33,027 nucleotides of DNA from Chara braunii. Its lineage: Eukaryota > Streptophyta > Charophyceae > Charales > Characeae. The stretch lies in assembly GCA_003427395.1 (NCBI GenBank), contig BFEA01000176.1, positions 2,157,117 to 2,190,143 on the forward strand. The letters run 5' to 3'. Below the pieces are notes generated by a model that searched no databases, was not told the origin of the DNA, and was given only the letters and a program-made list of their open reading frames with translations. Both the position numbers and the translations under genes were made by a program. Below, one piece after another: positions 10,030-20,120 of the stretch. How positions within the stretch are numbered: the stretch's first letter is position 1; each line of letters starts with the position of its first letter.

Positions 10030-11803
10030 ATATTTTATTATTTATCGTCATACTATTATGATTTTTATGCTCCGATGATCTTTGACTCGGACGTAGCGCC
10101 GGATCAAGAGGCTGTCACCGTGGTCAAGAACCTTGAGTGCGCGTCTCCTATGTTTGACCTTCGAGTTCCTGTGTGTTCGGGAAGTCGGCAAATTTCTCGA
10201 CCTTGGCATTTGGAAAATTCAGACCGGGGGAATTCAACGCGCATGCGAGCCAGGGAGGGATTAGCCTATGAGGCCGAAGGGGGCCTGCTGAGGGCCTACT
10301 ATTCACCGACCTCGGTCTGCTGTGAGAGGTTTAAGTGTGAGAATGGGCAGAGGGACATGCGAGATGGTGGACTGTGCGAAGACACAAAGGGCCAAGGGGT
10401 ACCAGTGTGAGGGCATGGTTGTGCTAGGTGCGACTTGGACTGCCCCGACAACCGTTTTGCCTGGGACCCGCCTCACTGGGCTCATACCCCACGTTGCGCA
10501 GCTTGCCCGCACCCCCTTACTCATTGCAACGACGGAGTGGCCACGGCGGCCGTGCATAGGCTGCGTGAGCCGCTGCGATCCATCTTCGGGCCAGTTTGAC
10601 CCGGTAGATAAGTTGCTATGCGCTCCCTAAGCGGATTTCGACTCCCATGAACACCATTCTGCTATCGGTATCGACCAGGGCGCTTGTGATGCCTGAGATG
10701 GCGCTTCGTTTTGGCATTGAGGGGAAGCAACGGGCAGCAGGAGCTGAGGTGAACGGTGGAATGAACCCGGATGGGCTAGTGCACCGGGTGCACACGGAAG
10801 GAGAGCTAGCTATGGCAAGAGCGAGTGTAGGCAAAAGGGAGCAGAAAACGTAGAAACCGCCCGACCCTTTATGAAATCGGGCAAGAAAAGAGGTGATGTG
10901 AAGGTTCTGATGTTGGGTGACTTTGTTCTTATGATCAGATATGGGTGAAAGTTAGTAAGAAGAGGAGTTAGTAGAAGGAGTCGTGCGCAAAGTGATGGCA
11001 TACGACAAAGGAGGTGGAGAGTGAGATAGGAGTAACTCAGTCACTCCTTGATCGTTTTTCACGATCTAAGATGTTAAGCGCGGGTTCTTGCCAGTTGCGA
11101 GTTCACTACTAGTGTTAGCTTTAATAATAAATTAGTAGATTGTGAGTTAGTAAGAAAAGGAAAGTGCACGGAGCGGTCACGAGTTCAGATGTGGCACGGG
11201 CAGACAACGAATACCACAGATCCTTCAGGGAATCTGGTGAGGAAGGGTGTGGAACTGGGTTTCCTACCATGGTGAATCCGATGGTGTAGTCGGATGTTGA
11301 AGAATGTGAGTTGGGCTGGTGCTACAAAAGATAGGGACTGCGTGGACGGAGGAGAATAAACAGTGAATGCGGGATATAGCGAAGCATCCGCTCTCAAGTT
11401 TCTAACTATCGATGGGCAAGCAGCAATCGACATAACTGTGGTGACCCATCTCCTATCGAGAGGGAGAGGAGTAGCGAGCACTTACCGTGAAGAAGTGGCG
11501 GTGCGAGGTGAGCTGAAAGACAAGTTACGATGCCACTTTACAGGGCGTGTATCTGCTCGGACTCCCGCGATAGGTTGCATCGTTTTTGCCCATTGGGTTC
11601 CTATCGATGGGAGCAGCGTGAAAATGGAGATGGTAGTTGGACTGTCGATGCGTTGTTCATCCCAACGATGGGAATCTCTCCTTCTCCCTCTCTCCAACAC
11701 AAACGCACACACATACGTGTAATAGTATACGTTTCCATGCGCTCGTGGTAGATACGTTCGAACTGTCTGTCCTGTTGGTGGCGGGATAGCAGTATATATC
11801 TTC
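10030..11803. other. Unrecognised moderately GC-rich region with short ORFs
   Basis: Short ORFs cover parts of this region on the plus strand (10075-10410, 10647-10853, 11363-11722), together with overlapping ones on the minus strand. None shows a motif I know. Base composition is clearly less AT-rich than in 12.9-22.5 kb. 10900-11350 has purine-rich stretches rich in GTTAGTAAG-like words. It could be the worn interior of an LTR element whose 3' LTR is the repeat starting at 12573, since that repeat is preceded by a polypurine-like tract. I found no pol motif to support this. Confidence 0.35.
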
Positions 11804-12268
11804 ATGTTTTGGCGGTGGGTTCAGTGGAGTTTGCTCATTCTATTGGTGGGAGTGGCAAGAGACCAACTGCAGGGATTAGATACTTACTACCTGTTGCGGA
11901 CAGATTCACTTTCTCCTTGGTTGTGCTATGACCGAGGGAGGTTAGGATTGAGGACAACCAGAGAAGAGGGAGTTTGGTTGGAGCAGCACGCTGTTAACAT
12001 ATATCATAGGTATCCTAAGACAAGCTCAGTGAAAGTAGATCTCTTGAAGTGGGGCCGAAGAGGCAATAAGTTGTCTTATGTCATCGTCCGCAAAGTGCAT
12101 TGGTCCCGCGATCTTTGGGGCGTGGGGCGTGGCAGGAGATGCTCGTTGCTCGACGCACACGACACTATGGTGTTACAGATGTTGTGTGTCGGCGTACTGC
12201 TGCGGCATGACGCTGTGATTTATGCGATCTTGCTTCGTTGCTGTGCACTTACTTGTCTTGTTGGCTGA
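11804..12268 (+). CDS. Unrecognised ORF (154 codons)
   Basis: This open frame of 154 codons starts MFWRWVQWSLLILLVG. The N-terminus is hydrophobic and could be a signal peptide or membrane segment; a second hydrophobic stretch is at the C-terminus. No catalytic or binding motif is recognisable. A following ORF (12329-12577, 82 codons) ends within the purine tract in front of the long repeat. It may be non-coding; ORFs of this length occur by chance in GC-richer DNA. I do not assign a function. Confidence 0.2.
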   Translation: MFWRWVQWSLLILLVGVARDQLQGLDTYYLLRTDSLSPWLCYDRGRLGLRTTREEGVWLEQHAVNIYHRYPKTSSVKVDLLKWGRRGNKLSYVIVRKVHWSRDLWGVGRGRRCSLLDAHDTMVLQMLCVGVLLRHDAVIYAILLRCCALTCLVG

Positions 12269-12560
12269 GTAGGCAGGGTTTATGCATGGCCTAACTACTA
12301 CTATGTTTATTGTGGGGCAATCTACAACTTGCGGATGCCATTAGGACCGTGCTACAGACTACAGTGGATGTGGAACTTGACCATCATCAAAAGGGTTTAT
12401 TGGTGCCTTGTTGTTGCTACGAGCGGTGCAAGACTGTTGTTGCGGCTTTCAGTAGAGCATAGAGGTCAAGCCTTTTTCGAACGCGATCTTGCTAGGTTGT
12501 GTTCGTACGGTTTGGTTAGGGGGAAGCGTGACACGAATCAAGAGAGAGGTCAGGGCTTGC

Positions 12561-12572
12561 GAAGGGGGCGAT
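12561..12572 (+). promoter_or_regulatory. Polypurine-like tract before left long repeat
   Basis: The purine-rich GAAGGGGGCGAT lies directly before TGTGACA at 12573. Polypurine tracts prime plus-strand synthesis just upstream of a 3' LTR in LTR retrotransposons. Finding one in front of the left copy suggests either that this repeat was once a 3' LTR or that it arose by recombination between elements. Confidence 0.4.
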
Positions 12573-13235
12573 TGTGACAAAGTTGTGGGTCGTCAGAAGG
12601 TCAACAATCAACAGTTTTTTGCATCAATTTGATCAGACGCTGAGCGTTTTGAACATCATTGCGGGGCCCTCAGGCGATGGAAGATAACAAGGCCCTTTTC
12701 TGCGCGTTGAGTCGGTCTCCTTCTTGTATCTCGAGAGTCTGAAACCCCTCCTTCTATCCTTCTTACTCTAAGTCTAGTCTTCTTTTGAGAGGAAGGCGAC
12801 AGGCGGGATTGCAATCCATAAAACCGCAACAAGACTCTGTGGGGAGTTAGCCCACTAATTGTTGGAGTTCTGCCGGAACTCAGGAGGAGTTATAGAGGCA
12901 GGGAACTGGGAGGTGATCATTGTTTTCCCTTTATAAACCCAGTTATAACCCTTATTTGTACTTTTTGCTATGGTTGACTGAGTATATTGTCTGCATCCCT
13001 ACTTTGACTTTCAGTTTAATTTTCAGGACACAAACCACACTTAACTGAAGGAATGATTCTGCAAGTTCAATTTCCGCTTTGTTGTGTTTGACTGAAAAAA
13101 AATTGTGAAAAAAAGTTGCATCTAGGAGAAAGGTGGGAATTAGGCTGTATTATTTGTGTTTGACTGGGTCAACCAAAGGCTGAGAGTGTCCATAAGATTG
13201 GAGTGTCCAGTGCTATGTTTATTTTTTATTGCCTG

Positions 13236-13900
13236 AAGGACCAGACAGGTTCCCATAAGATTGGGTGGTCTGGTAACTTTGACTTGCGAGGGTTGTTTGT
13301 GTTTGATTTTCATGGACCAAGCATTTTTTCATAAGATTGGATGACTTAATTGCCTTGTTTCTTTGAGTTTTCTTATGTTTTGTTAGTTTTTAAAAGAGAG
13401 TTAGCCATGTTTCATAAGACTGGATGACCATGACTCTCTCTTGTTTTGTTCTGAGGGGAAATTCAGACAAAAAACTGAGAAGGTTCATATAAGATTGAGT
13501 GGTCTGGTCTGGAGTCACGCATATGCTAGAACCAAAGGGATAAATTTGTTTATATTCTTATATTATTTTCCTTATGAACAGGCTAGTCAGACATTTTTTC
13601 ATAAGATTGGATGATCTGACTATAGCTTGTCATGAACTGAAGAAAGTATGAATTAAGAAAAAAATTGAGGTAAGAAAAGACAGGTTGAACCTTGATCTAA
13701 GATGATCGGTTCAATCATATGTTACCTTAAAAGACTAAGGGTATACATTTATCTATAACTTTGATACTTAAACAGTTTAGGGCGACTAAGTTTGACAGCT
13801 TAGTCATATGTCCAAGGAAGAGAAAAATTGTGGTGTCATGTGTTTGTGTATATTCAATGGCTGAGCTAGACAGGTTTCCATAAGATTGGATGGTCTAACT
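13236..13900 (+). repeat. Hairpin array in long repeat copy 1: conserved loop, variable complementary stems
   Basis: Seven copies of a core close to CATAAGATTGGATG occur at about 13191, 13254, 13330, 13413, 13486, 13600 and 13879. Several sit inside stems: ACCAGAC/GTCTGGT (13240-13246, 13268-13274), AGAGAGT/ACTCTCT (13395-13401, 13433-13439), TAGTCAGA/TCTGACTA (13584-13591, 13615-13622) and TAGAC/GTCTA (13867-13871, 13893-13897). Two variants have altered loops: TTGAACC/GGTTCAA (13685-13714) and GACTAAG/CTTAGTC (13784-13805). In the three canonical stems with 21-23-nt loops the arms differ but remain complementary. The inner CATT/GATG of the loop can add further pairs. Confidence 0.8.
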
Positions 13901-14193
13901 TTACGCCTTATGTAAGTTGGGTATAAGGGATAAACCATTGAAAGACTACGAATTATTGTTTGACAACGTTAACTTTTGGCTGGTAAGAGTATGTAAGATT
14001 CTGGCTTGGTTTTGCATGTGGCTGTATGATATCACTACTTAGTCCGAGTTTCAGTTTGATAGGTAGTTGTTTTAGATGCTCGTCACGTGCTAGAGCTATA
14101 GGAGTTAGTTTCAATTCCTGCATTTTTTTAGCTAAGTTTATTTTACTTAAGTCAATTTCTGCATTTTTTGGATTTTTTGTTGTACTTGGTCTT

Positions 14194-14810
14194 GTATAAA
14201 TCTTGATACACTACTTTCTCTACGAGAAGCGCTACCGAAAGTTTTACAAAACCAAGGAGTTTGGTCAAATTTTAACTTTTCAAAACTCGGTTTGTCTAAC
14301 TTTTATATATGGATTAGTATAAATTTGAAAATTCTCTTTTTCGAAAGAGAGTGTTGCCCAAACTTTTACTAATTTCGGGGAGTTCGACAAAATTGGGCTT
14401 TGGGAAGTCAAAGTTATTTCTAAATTTTTAGACTTAGCTTTGTATAAATTTTGGAAAGTTACTTTTCCTACGGGAAACCCTGCCGAAATTTTCACAAATC
14501 TAAGGAGTTACTTAAATTTTATCTTGGCGGAACTCAAGTTTTACTTTGAGTTCTTATCTGGCTTAGTATAAATCTGGGAAGTCTACTTTTCTAAAAGAGA
14601 TGCTGCCCAAATTTTTACAAATTCAGAGAGTTAGACAAAATTTGACTTTTTAAAGTTAAATATTGTTTTAGTTTTCATATTTAAGCTAGTATAAATTATG
14701 AAAATATATTTTTCATACGGCAAGCACTGCCAAAATTTTCTTAATTTAGAGGAGATAGATTATATTTCGACAGGTAAGGATTCTCTCAACCCACCCTGAA
14801 TGGGGGAGAT
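14194..14810 (+). repeat. 124-bp tandem repeat array, about five units
   Basis: The word GTATAAAT recurs at 14194, 14317, 14442, 14566 and 14689, with spacings of 123, 125, 124 and 123. Each unit also has a CTGCC-like word followed by AAATTTT, ACAAAT and GGAGTT in the same order. Units have diverged to perhaps 65-75% identity by eye. Copy 2 keeps about three worn units (GTATAAA-like words at 21891, 22013 and 22124). The array is AT-rich and non-coding; the short minus-strand ORF across it is not real. Confidence 0.85.
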
Positions 14811-15690
14811 TCTGCCGAAGGTCTACCTTTTTTTTGCACACTTACTTACTAGTAGGGGTAAATTTAGACTTAATTAGCACATAGTTTTGACTAAGAACGT
14901 GCTATAGAGATTTACTCTCTATACACTGATGATATAGCTTGGACATTGACATGTTTTACAATACAGGCCCTCTTTGAACGTTTGATTCAGGATTTGGGCT
15001 AGATTTAACTTGATCCCACAAGGATCATCTTCTGTGATCAATAACATGTCGGTTGCCGATTCGTCGGTTTATGACTCAACTTCAATTCATTCTCGTCACC
15101 TAATCTAAAAGACTTTAGCCCTAGTGGTTTTATTATTTTATTAAAGTTTTCACCCAGACTTTTATTGAATGACCATTTAACGAAGGTACTAAGTATTTAT
15201 TTTGGAAAGGTTTAGTATAGAGAAGGGTTGAAGTTGACTCATGTAGTGTGTTGATTTTTTGTTTATTCCTTCACGTGATTCCAGGTATGTTTGTAGTTCA
15301 GACTTTGAATTTGACCATTTGCAATTACATGCATACATATGACTGAGAGGAACCCCACTGTGACTGTGAGACGTGATCGTCCTATTTTTGTAACCTTCAT
15401 TTATATACATACATATCAATGCTTTGAATGTTCACGTGACCTATATTGCTCACACTTGAGGGTTTAATTGGGGTTGATATTGAGAGAGGAAAGAAGACTC
15501 TCCTCTTTTACTATTTTGCTTCTTAAAAGTTTCTTCGTCGGACGTTGGTCCTGGGTCCGGATTCGAGGTCCTTGTCCAGGACACCCCAGGTCCTTGACTC
15601 TGCGCAAAAGGGATCACCCCCCTCGCAGAGCCTATTTGCCCTGCCCATTGGGACACTCAACCTAAAAGCGGAAGATGCCGCGGGGGCCAA

Positions 15691-15799
15691 ACGGCTGTTC
15701 CTTCAGCCGTGTAATATCGTGAAGGGCTCGACCTTCACGATACTTTGAGATTGACACTTGTGTGTCATAAGCGGTACTCAGATCCACGAAGGACCGCTT
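15691..15799 (+). repeat. Cluster of strong hairpins in long repeat copy 1
   Basis: Three hairpins follow one another: ACGGCTG-TTCCTT-CAGCCGT (15691-15710); a perfect 11-bp stem TATCGTGAAGG/CCTTCACGATA with a 6-nt loop (15715-15742); and AAGCGGT/ACCGCTT (15769-15799). The equivalent place in copy 2 has a hairpin of unrelated sequence, CACAAT/ATTGTG (23059-23080). They lie in the GC-richer 3' half of the repeat. Confidence 0.8.
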
Positions 15800-16445
15800 G
15801 ATTGTGGGCATTACATAGTACGCTATCATTGCAACTGCTTACGTATTCATGCATTGCTAGTCGATATGAGAAGGTCCTGCGTCCACGTGGTTTTATATTA
15901 AGTCTCGCACGTGACGCCTATCCGATTTCCGCATTGGAAAGTTATGGGATTGCTACTGAAGGGACTAGGATTGTTGTGTTGTTTTGCCTTGTGTCGTTCT
16001 GAGTGAGTGTGTGTGTTTTATTTTTATGTTTTAAGTGTTGTGTAACGCGTGGTATATGGGATACGTCTTAGTCGACCAACGAGAAGCGTGCTTGGGACTT
16101 CGGTCTCCCAATGTGTCGGTTCTCGTGCGGGTCCGATAGAAGCGTGAGACCACACGTACCCCTTATGCTACAACAAACGAGAAAACGCTATCGGTTGGTC
16201 CACCTCGACGATAACAACTGATTAACTTTCGTACTATGAACTGGTCGCTCGGCGGGGATACACCCACCGAAGGGAGGTGACAGCTCTCGCTCCCTCAGGT
16301 GGAGGTGAGTTGTACCTCGTGTTGACCCTATCCTGTCGTAGGGGCTCGCGAGAGATATGGTTGGCGCACTCGGCCTGAGCGGCTTGCAAAAACTTCATGT
16401 GTATCGCGACGAAGTAGACCAACTCTTGCGTGAAGCGGCTGGGAG

Positions 16446-16525
16446 GGTCCCTCACTGCGCGGGACCGATGCGCTCGACAGGTCGTGTTGTTGCCGGGGAT
16501 AACGGTTGCCTACCGTTGTCCCTGG
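16446..16525 (+). repeat. Hairpin pair near the end of long repeat copy 1
   Basis: The first hairpin has arms GGTCCCTC and GCGGGACC (16446-16466) around ACTGC. It is followed by a 14-bp stem (16493-16506 with 16512-16525, loop TGCCT) in which the only two non-Watson-Crick pairs are G-T wobbles, so it would pair fully as RNA. Copy 2 has a short hairpin CGCATC-TAT-GATGCG (23773-23787) at the same relative place. These could be RNA processing or packaging signals; that is inference. Confidence 0.75.
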
Positions 16526-16610
16526 TGGAACGATATCCGAGTACGAGAAAATGAGAAAATAGGCACGTGAGAAAATTTTATATGACTTACAAGGATGACT
16601 ATGCGAAGTT

Positions 16611-16891
16611 ACTATTAATAATTTACTATATATATATTTTTGATTTGATCGATTGCCTATTTGGTTATTATGAATATAACTCATGTTCCCTTAGGATGTG
16701 AAGTAAGTTAGTGAGAGGGATAAGTCGGTCGAGATAAGTTAGAAAAAAAAAGAAGGGATAGTGTCTGGTAAGTTTGGATTTTGATTAAGCTAAGTAGAAA
16801 GTCAGGTTAGCAGTATGGTAGGTCCGCGTGTTGAATGAAGTTTCTACCTTTTCTTAAGAGGAATCAATTTTGAATCAAGAGATCTATCAAG
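16611..16891 (+). other. 5' leader between long repeat and gag
   Basis: This is a non-coding purine- and AT-rich leader. A primer-binding site should lie near its start, but I see no clear complement to an initiator-Met or other tRNA 3' end. The gag ATG follows at 16892. Confidence 0.5.
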
Positions 16892-18492
16892 ATGGCCGAT
16901 GGTGTGACAAAGGGACTGATCATTGAGGATTTAATCGAAGCCTTGGATAGGCGAGAACCGGCACAAATCAATGTCCCCAAAGTTAACACCTTCCATTTTT
17001 GTGGAAAACGAGTTTCATAATGGTTTGAATTGGTCGAACAAACACTGGTGGGTTTATCGGATGTGGTGAAATTCCAGCGTATTCCAAAGTATATACTTCA
17101 TGGGCTTCATAAGGAGGTAGAAAAGGTTATAGCTGCGGCTAATGGTAGTTGGGCAAGGTTCAAAGATGGCATGCTGAGGAAGTTCATGTTAGTTGATGGC
17201 ATGTTGGCGGCGACAGACTTAGAGGCAATGAATAGGGATGAATTTACCACTGTTGGGACTCTCACGGAGGCATTAAGAAGAAGGCAAGGAAGATCTCAGG
17301 GATCTCAGAAGAGGCACAGTGTGCTATTTTCTTAGGGTTGTTCAACGCTTCAGAGACCCATAAGCTAACAAAGCGGGGAGGAGGTAGTGAAAAGCTCGCC
17401 TGGGCCACGATCGATATGGGTATAGAAGAGGGAGATCTCCACCAAGTGGATCAGTATCAAATGCGCCAACAAAGACGAAAAAAGGGGCGTGATACAACTG
17501 CCTCAAGGACTTCAGGGGTAAGAAGGATTATCACATATGTACTTGCAGAACTAGGCTATGGAAAAGATATCGTGATACAAAAGAAAGTGGTGACCACGGT
17601 CCAAGAGAAGGGAAAGGAGTTGGTGATTGAGGAAGTTGTTCAGGAAGAGTGGGAAGAAGAGGAGTCGGTGCCACAACATCTCATGAAGGCGCAGCGCAAA
17701 CAACGCAACTTGACACAAGGGGGACAAAACTTCGGGAAGGGGCAAGCACCTCTAGCGTTGGTAGTGGTTTCTCCAAGTACAGCAACGCCATCGACTAGTG
17801 CGGGACCTTCTCAAGCAGGGCCACCACCATATGGACAATGGTCATGACCTATTCTTAACACCTTCGTACCATGGGGCGGCCAGGTTCCGTAGGGACAGAC
17901 AGTACCTTACTCAGGACCTCAAGCGAGTATACCGTCGTCAAACTACCCTGCAATACAGGCCAAGCCGATGGTGCCACCTCCGTCGCCCGCACCACAAAGT
18001 TCGCAAGTTAGCGTGGTAGGAGGAGGGAATCAAGGCCAGGGCAATCAGGGGAACGGAGGAAGAGGTGGCGGAAGAGGGCGAGGTAGGAATGGCGGAGGCC
18101 GAGGGGGTCAGTGTAATAACCAAGGTTACCGAGGTCAGGATAACCAAGGTGGTCAGGGAGGAGGTCAAGGATATGGAAGAGCTCGTTTCGATTGGCGGAA
18201 TGCTATCTGCCGACATTGCGATAAGCAATGTCATACAATACGTTTCTGCAACAAGAGACGGAAAGATGAACAGGCAGGACTAATCTCTTCCAACATGTAT
18301 GGAGACATATATGATCAGTTTGGTGAGTATATCGATCCCAAGGTTCCAAAGGGAGTAAGGGAAGAGGCCCTTAGATGGATAGCCGCGTGCCAGACACCGC
18401 CAACTATGTTTAGGTTGTGGCAAGAAAAGGATGGTCCCGCACTGCGCGGGACCGATGTGCTCGACAACGGGAGTAAGGTGGAGCGAAGGTAA
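16892..18492 (+). pseudogene. Ty3/gypsy-type gag (broken)
   Basis: This codes for the Gag of an LTR retrotransposon, which builds the virus-like particle and binds its RNA. It starts MADGVTKGLIIEDLIEALD at 16892. The capsid-like region reads VNTFHFCGKRVS, WFELVEQTLVGL and YILHGLHKEVEKVI. Next come a basic stretch, a Glu-rich stretch EEVVQEEWEEEES, a Gly/Asn/Gln/Arg-rich region (about 18004-18180) and an intact CCHC knuckle CRHCDKQCHTIRFC at about 18208-18249. Defects are a TAA at 17018-17020 (family Glu), a frameshift near 17273-17290, a TGA at 17845-17847 and a TAG at 17890-17892. After about 18430 the sequence no longer looks like Gag and matches a motif of the long repeat, so the 3' end appears cut. 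The match to Chara Gag proteins is from memory. Confidence 0.88.
18433..18468 (+). repeat. Hairpin and flank shared with long repeat copy 1
   Basis: GGTCCCGC and GCGGGACC form a perfect 8-bp stem around ACTGC (18433-18453), followed by GATGTGCTCGACA. The same hairpin and flank occur at 16446-16480 in the left long repeat, with one arm change, and a worn version at about 23736-23770 in the right one. It lies where gag similarity stops, so it may mark a recombination or deletion breakpoint that removed pol. Confidence 0.7.
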
Positions 18493-20110
18493 AAAGGGGT
18501 GAGGAGGAACAGAGAGACAGCGGAGGGGGGGGGGGAGGATGACAAGCGAGAAATAGGTAAGAAAGAGGATGGGCGATATTTGCCCAGTGGTAGTGTTGTC
18601 TGTCATGCTTACAGCCATGTGCACCGTGTTCATCATCGTGGTCGTTGTCGTGAGTTACTATTGAGTTATTCTCAATTATCATAGTGGGCGGATTGTGTTT
18701 GTCAAGAATCGTCTATCATCACCTTGCTGCTGAGGACTAGCTGTTCCGATTGTTCTTGAGTTGTTGCGCTGGTTCTTATCTGGTTTAGATCGTTGTGGCA
18801 ATTATGATAAATCTTTCCATGTTGTAGCAGAAGATTCATTCTTATTTCATACGATTGTTGGAATCTAAATGTTGCTTGACATCATGGTCTTAGCGCCATT
18901 ATTAATCCTGATCGTCGTCTTTTTGATAGTGGTTGACGCTACGCTCGTCTTGATAGTTAGTGGGCTCTTCCTACTCAATATTATTTCAGTTGATCGGGCT
19001 CATCTCCAAACAACGTCCCTATTCTTCGTGGTGATCGTGGTTACCCGATAATAGATCTGACCATGTTCTAGTGGCAGATCCATTCCCTGATCCTTGGAGC
19101 AGCGAGCGACTTCTTGGTAGTGCACCGTTCCACTTGTAGTGGAATATCTATTTTCAATTGCCCAAATGTGGGTGGCAATCGGTACAGGGAGAGAGAGGGT
19201 GTGGATGTGCGTACCATGTGTGTATCTTTCCATGTTCTAGTGAAAGTTTCATTCTCATTTTGCACACTTGGTGAGTAGTGGAGTCGGGATCAACGGCTTC
19301 CCCGCAGTCATGTTCGGGGCTGTTTATAATTACCATCCTGCTCATGGTCGTCATCACTCTGGATGGGCATGCTCATTACCCTCATTGTGGCACAAATGTT
19401 ATCTTTGTTTTGGTACAGCTGGGAATAAGAGCAAGGGACAGAAAGATACTTACCTGTCGTCACGCACAACACGTTGAGGCAAGTCTTCAAGCTGCTGAAT
19501 CAGAGGACAAGCAAGAGAAAGACGGGTTGTAGTTAGGGGAGCGAGTCCTCTGCTACATACATATATGTGGTGGGGCATGAGAACGATGACTTATGAATTT
19601 GCGCTATATTGCTATTACTTCGGACTGCGACCATTAATGTTTTTGTTACTTGTTTTCATCAGGGAGGCTATAGATCCTTCTTAGGCGAGAGTCATTGTGC
19701 TCGTTTTTTGGCCGAAGCGGTTCCTATTTTTCACGGATTAAGGCAACCGTTTCCTTAGGCCGGTACGCGGTTTGTCACGGATCAAAGTGTACTATTTGTC
19801 ATTATTTTTCTCAGTCCAACGACTGTTCTTCTTTAAAGCAGGTGCTGAGCTTTGGGTAGTGCTGCAAATTATTGAGTTGCCGAAGGTTGACTGTTGAATT
19901 GTCACAAGTTGTTGCAAGCCAACCCTTTGGTATAGGTCGCTGAGTTTTTTTTTGTCACAGTCTGTGTTTTTCAAGGCAACTGCGAACTAGTTGGTTCAGA
20001 TTGGTGTTATATTCATCTAGTATTGTTCCTGGTCGCCTCAGCAGTTTATTGTTATTGCGACCACTGTTTTTTGTTGGCCTGTTACAACCTGCACTTGAAT
20101 TGAGCACATG
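18493..20110 (+). other. Non-coding interior of the gag-only element
   Basis: No protease, RT, RNase H or integrase motif is visible in any frame; ORFs here are under 85 codons and not convincing. A degenerate word close to ATCTTTCCATGTTCTAG with a GATTCATTC-like tail recurs three times, at about 18811, 19055 and 19224. A run of nine G lies at 18527-18535. A small hairpin, ATTGAG/CTCAAT, lies at about 18661-18677. 19540-20110 shows no repeat or gene that I can name. Confidence 0.6.
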
Positions 20111-20120
20111 AGGGGAAGGG
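20111..20120 (+). promoter_or_regulatory. Candidate polypurine tract before right long repeat
   Basis: AGGGGAAGGG lies directly before TGTGCTC. This is the expected position and composition of the plus-strand primer of an LTR retrotransposon, and it defines the proposed start of the right repeat. Confidence 0.5.

Larger units (their letters stand above)
12573..16610 (+). repeat. Long terminal repeat-like copy 1
   Basis: This is an AT-rich, non-coding repeat homologous along its length to 20121-23875. Internal order: a 5' part with the GAGGCAGGGAACT landmark; a hairpin array (13236-13900); a 124-bp tandem array (14194-14800); a less structured stretch (14800-15540); a GC-richer 3' part with strong hairpins (15541-16525); and an end similar to copy 2 near GCACGTGAGAAAATTTTA (about 16580). 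Its ORFs are short and not convincing. In an LTR it would carry the promoter and polyadenylation signals, but I cannot point to either. Confidence 0.7.

Noticed and set aside
13236-13900. CRISPR-like array
   Set aside because: The repeated core is imperfect, spacing varies from about 60 to 280 bases, and the setting is a eukaryotic retroelement with complementary arms rather than spacers.
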